From: JAAYYF01 sp040255585
GTDB taxonomy: Bacteria; Deinococcota; Deinococci; Deinococcales; Trueperaceae
Direction: 5' to 3'
Assembly: GCA_040255585.1 (NCBI GenBank)
Contig: JBDZVI010000062.1
Location: 1-17,988 of the forward strand
DNA length: 17,988 nt
Shown here: piece after piece, positions 6,743-12,975 of the stretch
Numbering within the stretch: the first letter of the stretch is position 1
Layout of the letters: the number at the start of each line of letters is the position of its first letter
Notes under the pieces: generated by a model
Databases searched by the model: none
What the model saw: the letters and a program-made list of their open reading frames with translations, nothing else
Told to the model about the DNA's origin: nothing
Translations under genes and position numbers: made by a program

Positions 6743-8309
6743 CAGGAAGCGGAGCACCTCTGAAGAGAGCCCCATCGAGGTGTTCTGGGTGGAGCCCGCC
6801 GCCCACGGCGCGGCGGGCCGGCTGGGCCTGACGTTCGCGCCCGGCAAGAAGGGCGCGGGCATAGCGACAGACGTGGAGTGGGACCGCGACCTGCGTCAGG
6901 ACATGGCGCGCCTGCGCGACGTTCACGGCACGGACCTGCTGGTCTCGCTCATGGAGGACCACGAGTACGTCCAGCTGCGCATCCCCGAGCTGTTCGAGGT
7001 CGCGGCGGCCTGCGGCATCCGTACCGAGCGCCTGCCGATCAAGGACGTGCACACACCGCGTCCGGGTGAGGAGGGGGCGGTCGACGCCTTGATCGGCGCG
7101 ATCCGCGCCTCGCTCCGCAAGGGCGAAGCGGTCGTCGTCCACTGCCGGGGCGGCCACGGGCGCACGGGGACGATCGCGGCCTTGACGCTCGTGAGCTACG
7201 GCCACCGCGCCGAGGACGCGATCCGGCTTGTGCGCGAGGCTCAGAAGCACGCTGTTGAGCACCGGCGGCAGGCGGAGTACGTGAGCGAGACGGAGCGACG
7301 GTGGTCGCGGTCGAGGACCTGGACCGCGCCCGACCGCGTGAGGGGCGCTCTGGTCGGCCTGGCCGTAGGTGACGCCCTCGGGACCGCGGTCGAGTTCCGG
7401 GCCCCCGGGACCTTCGAACCGGTGATGGACATGGTCGGCGGCGGCGTGTTCGGCCTGAAGCCGGGCGAGTGGACGGACGACACGAGCATGGCGCTCTGCT
7501 TGGCCGAGAGCATAGTCGAGACGGGCGGTTTCGACCCGCTCGACCAGGTGCGACGCTACGTGCGCTGGTGGCGAGAGGGGCACCTCTCCTCCAACGGGGT
7601 CTGCTTCGACATCGGCACCACCACGAGGGCCGGTCTCGCCGCTTTCGAGCGCACGAGCCGACCGTTCAGCGGTCCGACGTCGGAGCACACGGCGGGCAAC
7701 GGCAGCCTCATGCGCCTCGCTCCGGTGCCCATGGCGTACTACACCGATCCCGGCGAGGCGATGCGGCTCGCCGGGGAAAGCTCGCGCACGACGCATGGCT
7801 CCCCGGAGTGCGTGGCGGCGTGCCGTTACTTCGCCGGGTTGCTGGTCGGCGCCATCGACGGCGCCGCCAAGGAGGAGTTGCTCGCGCCGAACTACAGCCC
7901 GGTAGCGCCGGGAGCCCGACGTGCCGAACTCGAACCGGACGCGGGTGCGACGGCGGATCTGACCCTCGCGCCTGGCGTCGCCGAGGTCGCGTCCGGCTCC
8001 TTCCTGCGGCGCGAACCGCCCGAGATAGCCGCGCACGGTTACGTGGTCAGCACTTTGGAGGCGGCGCTCTGGGCCTTCGCGCGCACGGATACCTTCGAGG
8101 AGGGTGCGCTGAAGGCCGTGAACCTCGGCAACGACGCCGATACCGTCGGAGCCGTGTACGGGCAGCTGGCAGGGGCCTTCTACGGTGAAGGCGCGATCCC
8201 CGAGCGGTGGCGCCGGAAGTTGGCGTTGCGCGACGAGATCGGACGGTTGGCCGACGGGCTCGTCGCCTTGGGCGGGAAGGCACGGCCACCCGCCGGCACG
8301 CGGGGCTGA
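6735..8309 (+). CDS. Dual-specificity phosphatase-ADP-ribosylglycohydrolase fusion
   Basis: This 524-aa protein joins two enzymes. Residues 1 to about 185 form a Cys-phosphatase of the dual-specificity type, with the CX5R loop HCRGGHGRTG (C137, R143). Residues about 195-510 form an ADP-ribosylglycohydrolase (DraG/ARH family): the opening RGALVGLAVGDALG, the metal-binding GEWTDDTS (T247, D248, D249, T250), NGSLMR, and the second metal site NLGNDADTVGAVYG (D467, D469, T470). ARH enzymes cut ADP-ribose from modified Arg, Ser or other residues. All visible catalytic residues of both domains are present. The GTG start overlaps the stop of the VWA-macro gene by 8 nt and has no clear ribosome binding site, so translation is probably coupled. 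One protein could thus remove phosphate and ADP-ribose in turn. The natural substrate is unknown. Confidence 0.92.
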   Translation: MFDRKRSTSEESPIEVFWVEPAAHGAAGRLGLTFAPGKKGAGIATDVEWDRDLRQDMARLRDVHGTDLLVSLMEDHEYVQLRIPELFEVAAACGIRTERLPIKDVHTPRPGEEGAVDALIGAIRASLRKGEAVVVHCRGGHGRTGTIAALTLVSYGHRAEDAIRLVREAQKHAVEHRRQAEYVSETERRWSRSRTWTAPDRVRGALVGLAVGDALGTAVEFRAPGTFEPVMDMVGGGVFGLKPGEWTDDTSMALCLAESIVETGGFDPLDQVRRYVRWWREGHLSSNGVCFDIGTTTRAGLAAFERTSRPFSGPTSEHTAGNGSLMRLAPVPMAYYTDPGEAMRLAGESSRTTHGSPECVAACRYFAGLLVGAIDGAAKEELLAPNYSPVAPGARRAELEPDAGATADLTLAPGVAEVASGSFLRREPPEIAAHGYVVSTLEAALWAFARTDTFEEGALKAVNLGNDADTVGAVYGQLAGAFYGEGAIPERWRRKLALRDEIGRLADGLVALGGKARPPAGTRG

Positions 8310-8432
8310 GGCCGAGCCCGACGGTGGAGCCAGCCGAGCGTCAGCCGAAGTCGAGCCACATGACGACGCGACTGGCGGCTGGCATGGTCGCGCCGGCTCT
8401 CATGAGTCTCGTCTGAACGGGCCCGCGCCGGA

Positions 8433-8438
8433 TATATT
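8433..8438 (+). promoter_or_regulatory. -10 element of a leaderless promoter for the LysM lipoprotein
   Basis: TATATT lies 5 nt before the ATG at 8444, in otherwise GC-rich DNA. No good -35 is visible at the expected distance (about 8410-8415). No Shine-Dalgarno sequence fits between it and the ATG. Confidence 0.5.
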
Positions 8439-8443
8439 CAGTC

Positions 8444-9865
8444 ATGCGCAACTTGAGCATCCGGCCGCCGGCCTTCCGGGGGCGAGCGTGGACCTTAGTG
8501 GTGATCATCGCCCTGCCGTTTGCGTTGCTCGCGTGCGGACCAAGCAAGCGCGAGCAGGAGCTGACGGCTGAGAACGCCACTCTCACCAGTCGCGTGGCCA
8601 GCCTTCAGTCGGACCTCGAGCAGGCCGCTGCCGCCAAGACGACCCTGGAAGCGAGCCTCGCCACCGCGCGCGACGCTCTCGCGGCCGCGGAAGGCGAACG
8701 CGACGCCGCGACCGCTTCCGTCGCCGAGCTCCAGGACACGGTGACGGGGCTCGAGGCTCGACTGACCGAGGCTCAGACGCGGTTCGACGCGGCTTCAGCC
8801 CGACTCGACGCCGCGAACGCCCAGCTCGCCTCCGCGACCAACGAACTCACTCAGGCGCAAGCCAGGGTCGAGGAGGTGGAGGCTCAGGCCGACGAGGCGC
8901 GCGCCGAGGCCGAAGAGGCCCAGGCCCGCTCGCAGGAGGCTCAGGACCGAGTGGATGAGATCGCGGCCGTCCGGGTGGAGTCCGCCACCGCCGCGGCCAG
9001 GGCGGAGGCCGAGGGCCTGAGGTCCGAGGTCGACCAGGCCAACGCCGAGTTGGACGACCTGAAAGTGGTGTACGACGCGGCCGAGCGTGAACTGGGGCAG
9101 TTGCGGGTCGCTAGGGACGATCTGGAGCGCCAGGTCGTGGCGCTCGCAGGCGAGCGAGACGCCATCGAAGTGGAGTTGCAGACGGCACAGGCGGCCGCGA
9201 CCGCTGCCAAGGCCGCGGTGGCGGAGGCGGTGGAGGCCGCCAACGGGGCGGAGGCACGGGTGCAGGAAGCCAGCATGAGCCTCGCCATAGTCATGCAGCA
9301 GCGCGACGAGGTCGTCGCGGAGAACGCCCGGCTCGCTTCCGAGCGCGCCGACCTGCAGACCCAGCGCGACGAGGCGCTGAGCCAGCGCGTGCAGATGGCG
9401 TCCGAACTCGCAGACCTGGCCGCTCAACGCGATGCGGCGGTGGCGGATCTGGACCGCCTCAGCGCTACGGTCGAGGCCTCGCAGGCGGTGCGTTCCGAGC
9501 TGCAGCAGCGCCTTGGCGCTACGGCCACCGACCTGGACGGGGCTCGTTCGCGTGCCGCCGACCTGACGAGGCAGCTCGAGGCCCTGACCGACCAGCGGTC
9601 CCAGTTGGAGCAGGTAAGCGAGGCCAGGCAAGATGAACTCGCGCGTGTCAGGTCCGAACTCGAGGCGGCGCAACAGCAGGTGGCCACCCTCACGGGCGCG
9701 CGGGGCATCTACACGGTGCAGCCCCTCGACTCCCTCTCCTCCATAGCCACGTTCTTCTACCGCCAGGGCGCGTTGTGGCCGCGCGTGCTGGAGGCCAACG
9801 CCCATCTGATCGACGACCCGAACCTGATCTTCCCTGGCATGGTGTTGATAGTCCCGCAACTCTAG
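8444..9865 (+). CDS. Coiled-coil lipoprotein with C-terminal LysM domain
   Basis: This 473-aa protein begins with a lipoprotein signal peptide: basic N-region, hydrophobic core and lipobox LLAC-G at about residues 29-32, so it should be lipid-anchored in the cell envelope. Residues about 37-415 are one very long coiled coil, rich in Ala, Glu, Gln, Arg and Asp with heptad-like spacing and almost no Gly or Pro. The end (about 421-473) is a LysM peptidoglycan-binding domain: IYTVQPLDSLSSIATFFY, then ALWPRVLEANAHLI and DPNLIFPGMVLIVP. The natural reading is a tether or spacer between membrane and peptidoglycan, with a rod of several hundred angstroms if fully helical. It stands alone between the phosphatase-ARH gene and the DUF488 gene, with its own -10 box. 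Partners are unknown. Confidence 0.9.
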   Translation: MRNLSIRPPAFRGRAWTLVVIIALPFALLACGPSKREQELTAENATLTSRVASLQSDLEQAAAAKTTLEASLATARDALAAAEGERDAATASVAELQDTVTGLEARLTEAQTRFDAASARLDAANAQLASATNELTQAQARVEEVEAQADEARAEAEEAQARSQEAQDRVDEIAAVRVESATAAARAEAEGLRSEVDQANAELDDLKVVYDAAERELGQLRVARDDLERQVVALAGERDAIEVELQTAQAAATAAKAAVAEAVEAANGAEARVQEASMSLAIVMQQRDEVVAENARLASERADLQTQRDEALSQRVQMASELADLAAQRDAAVADLDRLSATVEASQAVRSELQQRLGATATDLDGARSRAADLTRQLEALTDQRSQLEQVSEARQDELARVRSELEAAQQQVATLTGARGIYTVQPLDSLSSIATFFYRQGALWPRVLEANAHLIDDPNLIFPGMVLIVPQL

Positions 9866-9933
9866 CCAGCGAGCCGTGCGACTCCGGCCAGCAAGCCGTA
9901 CCGCGGAGTTCGCTCGCGGCGAGCGGGGAGCAT

Positions 9934-9939
9934 TACGCT
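9934..9939 (+). promoter_or_regulatory. -10 element of a leaderless promoter for the DUF488 gene
   Basis: TACGCT (TANNNT) ends 6 nt before the ATG at 9946, the same spacing as in front of the MerR gene. No -35 of quality is seen upstream. The match alone is weak; the shared spacing raises it. Confidence 0.4.
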
Positions 9940-9945
9940 TGCGGC

Positions 9946-10488
9946 ATGGTCGCCGAGACGATCTACACCATCGGCCACTCCACTCGTCCGGTGCGGGAGT
10001 TCATCGACATGCTCCATGCGCACGGGGTGAAGCGGCTGGTCGACGTGCGCACGGTACCGAAGTCGCGCCACAACCCACAGTTCGGTCAGGACGAGTTGCG
10101 CGAGAGCCTGCAGGCGGCCGGCATCGCTTACCGGTGGGCCAAGGACCTCGGCGGGTTGCGCCATGCCGCCAAGGACAGCGTCAATACCGGGTGGCGCAAC
10201 GCGTCCTTCCGTGGCTACGCCGATTACATGCAGACGCCGGAGTTCGCCGCCGCCGTGGACGCCCTCGTCGTGGAGGGGAGGGGTGACGACCTCGCCATCA
10301 TGTGCGCCGAGGCGGTCCCATGGCGCTGCCACCGCTCGCTCATCGGCGACGCGCTGCTGGTGCGCGGGGTTCGCGTGCTCGACATCATGGCCGATGACAA
10401 GGCGACGGCGCACTCCTTGACGAGCTTCGCCGTGGTGGACGGGACCAAGATCGTCTATCCGCCCCCGGCGTCTTCCGAGCCCCGATGA
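9946..10488 (+). CDS. DUF488 domain-containing protein
   Basis: This 180-aa cytoplasmic protein matches the DUF488 pattern throughout: the opening TIYTIGHSTRP, LVDVRTVPKSRHNPQF, a central DLGGLR segment, RGYADYM, and the end motif IMCAEAVPWRCHRSLIGD with two conserved Cys (C120, C128) and the CHR triad. The biochemical role of the family is not established as far as I know; the conserved Cys, His and Arg residues suggest an active or metal/phosphate-binding site. The frame is open upstream to 9775, but that overlaps the end of the lipoprotein gene, and the family usually begins just before the IGHS motif, so 9946 is taken. Its neighbours give no functional hint. Confidence 0.88.
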   Translation: MVAETIYTIGHSTRPVREFIDMLHAHGVKRLVDVRTVPKSRHNPQFGQDELRESLQAAGIAYRWAKDLGGLRHAAKDSVNTGWRNASFRGYADYMQTPEFAAAVDALVVEGRGDDLAIMCAEAVPWRCHRSLIGDALLVRGVRVLDIMADDKATAHSLTSFAVVDGTKIVYPPPASSEPR

Positions 10489-10501
10489 ATCCTGATAAGA
10501 T
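10473..10501 (+). promoter_or_regulatory. Possible promoter for the siderophore-interacting protein gene
   Basis: TTCCGA (10473-10478), 17 nt, then TAAGAT (10496-10501). The -10 is fair and the -35 poor. It would give an untranslated leader of about 105 nt. No recognised iron-regulator box is visible in the leader. Confidence 0.3.
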
Positions 10502-10612
10502 TACTAGGCAATAGGAACCGGCGTCCACCCTGGTCGGGCGCTTGCCTACGCACTTTCGGTACGGGCCGCGAGACCGAGGACGACCGCCTGGACCGTCGAT
10601 AGGAGAACCGCT

Positions 10613-11476
10613 GTGACCACGCGCCAACCCCGGACCTGGTCCGGTCCGAACCTTACCGGGCAGACACAGGTGAACTTCATCGAGAACTTCGGCAGGCGCG
10701 TCCTGAGCGTCAGCCGCGTCGAGCAGATCACACCGCGCTATCGCCGCGTCTTCCTCACCGGGGCCGACCTCGACGCCGGCTTCCCTTACGTGCGCCTGGC
10801 GCCGACCGACCACGTCAAGGTCCTCTTCCCCCAGCCGAACACGCGTGAGGTCGTCATACCGACGCGAACGGAGAAGGGCTGGGTGGGCCCGGACGGCGCC
10901 ACCGAGCCGATCTTCCGCGACTACACCGTGAGAGGTTGGCGGCCGGAGACGAAGGAGTTGGTCATCGACTTCGTCGTGCACGGTCACGGCGTCGGTTCCG
11001 CCTGGGCCGCGAGCGCCGAACCGGGTGACAAGCTCGGCGTCATGGGACCGCGCGGCAACATCGTCTTCCCGGAGAACTACTCCTGGTACCTGATGGCGGG
11101 CGACGAGTCCGCGCTGCCGGCGATGGGCCGGTTCGTCGAGGAACTCCCCGAGACCGCGTCCGCCAGGGTCGTGGTGGAGGTGGCCGATGCCGCCGACCTT
11201 CAGAGGCTCACCGACCGCGCCGATGTCGAAGTCACGTGGGTGTTGCGCGATCGCGCTGGCGACGGCGGGCTGGAGCGGACGGTCCGTTCGATCCTGCTAC
11301 CGGAGGGCGACGACTGGTTCGTGTTCGCCGCGGGCGAGGCCGGGGCGCTCAAGCCCATCCGGGACTACTTCCGCCGCGAGCTCGGGCTGCCCAAGGAGCG
11401 GGTCGTGGTCGACGGATACTGGAAGCGCGGCATCGCCAACCTCGACCACCACGCTATCGACCTCGACGCCGACTGA
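10613..11476 (+). CDS. Siderophore-interacting protein (FAD-binding ferric-siderophore reductase)
   Basis: This 287-aa protein fits the SIP/ViuB family of flavin reductases, which release iron from ferric siderophores in the cytoplasm. The FAD-binding motif RDYTVRGW starts at R102, followed by IDFVVHGHGVGSAWA, the GDKLGVMGPRG loop, and the NAD(P)H-domain start MAGDESALPAMGRFVEELP. It ends with the family signature GYWKRG and a short acidic tail. Length is typical. The GTG start is fixed by AGGAG 7 nt upstream. It lies 5' of the secreted EF-hand protein and FTR1 permease genes, in the same direction but separated by 291 bp containing a repeat and a promoter, so it is probably a separate transcription unit in the same iron theme. 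The electron donor cannot be told from sequence. Confidence 0.9.
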   Translation: MTTRQPRTWSGPNLTGQTQVNFIENFGRRVLSVSRVEQITPRYRRVFLTGADLDAGFPYVRLAPTDHVKVLFPQPNTREVVIPTRTEKGWVGPDGATEPIFRDYTVRGWRPETKELVIDFVVHGHGVGSAWAASAEPGDKLGVMGPRGNIVFPENYSWYLMAGDESALPAMGRFVEELPETASARVVVEVADAADLQRLTDRADVEVTWVLRDRAGDGGLERTVRSILLPEGDDWFVFAAGEAGALKPIRDYFRRELGLPKERVVVDGYWKRGIANLDHHAIDLDAD

Positions 11477-11484
11477 TCGGCGAA

Positions 11485-11561
11485 GCGCCGCCCGCACCGA
11501 AGGTGTGCGCCGCCAACCGAAGGTGCGCGCCGCCCACCGAAGGGGCGCGCACACCTTCCGT
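11485..11561. repeat. Three 20-22-bp tandem repeats closed by an inverted copy
   Basis: Three near-identical units begin at 11485, 11507 and 11527, each reading GCGCCGCC...ACCGAAGG. The first unit's ACCGAAGGTGTGCGC (11496-11510) pairs at 14 of 15 positions with 11547-11561 on the other side of copies two and three, so the block can fold into a large hairpin. It lies 8 nt after the stop of the siderophore-interacting protein gene. A transcription-end or mRNA-stabilising role is possible; there is no U-tract. Confidence 0.75.
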
Positions 11562-11617
11562 AGTGCCGAGGTGGGCGGGAGTCCCCGGTCGACGCCGCCG
11601 GTCAGCGTCACCTGCCG

Positions 11618-11646
11618 TTGACTAGCCGGTGACGTAGCAGTAGACT
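11618..11646 (+). promoter_or_regulatory. Sigma70-type promoter for the FTR1 operon
   Basis: TTGACT (11618-11623), an exact 17-nt spacer, then TAGACT (11641-11646). This is one of the best promoter matches in the window and gives a leader of about 115 nt before the ATG at 11768. No iron-box dyad is recognised beside it. Confidence 0.6.
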
Positions 11647-11767
11647 CCCTCGATTCCCTAGTTGGATACTCGGATATAGGGCCGGGTCCGACGCCGGGCG
11701 CAGGACAGCCGCCAGGCATGGGGTCGGAGCCGGACGCCCTAGTCCTGGCCACACGATCGGAGCCAAG

Positions 11768-12964
11768 ATGTACGAGCTACGAGCAGTAACGCCGACTTCC
11801 ACCGCGCGCGCCGACCAGGCGATGACCGCCGACGCCAGGGTAGCCGTCACGTGCCCGCCCGCTACCTACCCGGCCGCCGCCCCCCGCGTGGCGACGCGCT
11901 TGCGCGACGCCGAACGGGCTTCCTTCCTGCCCAAGCTGGCCTTGGCTGCCGCCGTCCTGACCCTGTGCGCTAGCCTCGGCCTCGCCTGGGCGCAAGGCGC
12001 CGTCGGGGTGAAGGGCTACCTCCTCGGTCAGCTCGCCACGCTGCAAGCCGGCGCCGACGACCTCGCCGAGTCGGCCAAGGCGTACTACGACCTGGCGGCA
12101 GCGGCCGGTTTCGACTATCAGGCGCTTGCCGCCGGCCAGCAGGCCGCGGTGGCGGAGGCGCTCACGGGCGCCCGCGACGGCTGGTTGACGGCGAGCCCCG
12201 CCTACGAGTCCGTCGAGGGCATCGTGGCCGGCGTCGAGCTCATGGCGCAGTTCGACGTCGACATGGACGCCGGCCTCTCCGCCGAGGAGGGCGACGAGGA
12301 CCTCGTCTCCTTCGACCTGACGCTGCCCGATGGACGCGTGCTGGTGAAGCCGGGCAACCTCTTCGGCGTCACCGAGTCCACCCTGTGGGCCACGTTCGAC
12401 GACTTCACCACCGGCGTTGCCTTCGACATCGATGGTGACGGCGCCATCGGCTTCGGTGACTCCCTGCCCGAGGCGAACGTCCTGTTGGCCGCGAGCGAGG
12501 CGCTCGCCGCGATGGCGGCCGACCTGACCGCCACCGCCCAGACCTGGGAGCCAACGCCTGCTGACGTCTTCGGCGCCCTCGTCGGCAACGTGCCCACGGT
12601 CTCCGAAGTGTTCGTCGCCCGCTGGCGCGAGTCGCGCTTCGTCCTCGGCAGCGCCACGACCATGCGTGACTTCGGGGTCATCTCCAGCCTCCAGGACCTC
12701 AACCAGAACATAGCCTCATGGCGCGAACTCTACCGCGAGGTCTCCCCGCTCGTCGCCGCGGCCGACGCCACCGCCGACGCCGACATCCTGGCCAGCCTCG
12801 CCGACCTGAGCGCCTGGGCCGACGAGATCGCGACCGCCGAGGCGGGCCATACCTACACGCCGGAGGAAGCCGACCTCATCTACGACGAGGGCGACCGCCG
12901 GGCCACGGCCATCACCGGAGCCATCGCGCAGGCGGCGGCGCTCGTGGGCGTTGAGGTCGAGTAG
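11768..12964 (+). CDS. Secreted protein with EF-hand-like loop, probable partner of the FTR1 iron permease
   Basis: This 398-aa protein has a hydrophobic segment at about residues 57-76 ending GLAWAQG, read as a signal peptide after an unusually long N-region, so it is likely periplasmic. The ATG at 11768 has GGAG 5 nt upstream; a later in-frame start would give a more normal signal peptide. The mature part is largely helical and Ala/Asp/Glu-rich. It contains a textbook EF-hand-like loop at 220-231 (DIDGDGAIGFGD), preceded by a Thr/Asp-rich strand region. Position just before FTR1 (11-bp gap) matches that of EfeO/imelysin-type partners, but I do not see the HxxE motif of imelysins, and the protein has only one His. 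Treat it as a permease partner by context, with fold and metal unknown. Confidence 0.75.
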   Translation: MYELRAVTPTSTARADQAMTADARVAVTCPPATYPAAAPRVATRLRDAERASFLPKLALAAAVLTLCASLGLAWAQGAVGVKGYLLGQLATLQAGADDLAESAKAYYDLAAAAGFDYQALAAGQQAAVAEALTGARDGWLTASPAYESVEGIVAGVELMAQFDVDMDAGLSAEEGDEDLVSFDLTLPDGRVLVKPGNLFGVTESTLWATFDDFTTGVAFDIDGDGAIGFGDSLPEANVLLAASEALAAMAADLTATAQTWEPTPADVFGALVGNVPTVSEVFVARWRESRFVLGSATTMRDFGVISSLQDLNQNIASWRELYREVSPLVAAADATADADILASLADLSAWADEIATAEAGHTYTPEEADLIYDEGDRRATAITGAIAQAAALVGVEVE

Positions 12965-12975
12965 GGCGTAGCCAT

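Noticed and set aside
5555..6862. 435-codon open frame on the minus strand
   Set aside because: Antisense to the VWA-macro and phosphatase-ARH genes; no recognisable domain, no ribosome binding site.
6606..8036. 476-codon open frame on the minus strand
   Set aside because: Antisense to the phosphatase-ARH gene, whose catalytic motifs are intact; composition is that of a shadow frame.
8795..9859. 354-codon open frame on the minus strand
   Set aside because: Antisense to the coiled-coil lipoprotein; its repetitive leucine/glycine pattern simply mirrors the repetitive coil codons.
11485..11546. CRISPR-like direct repeats
   Set aside because: The three units are contiguous with no spacers, and there are no cas genes in the window.
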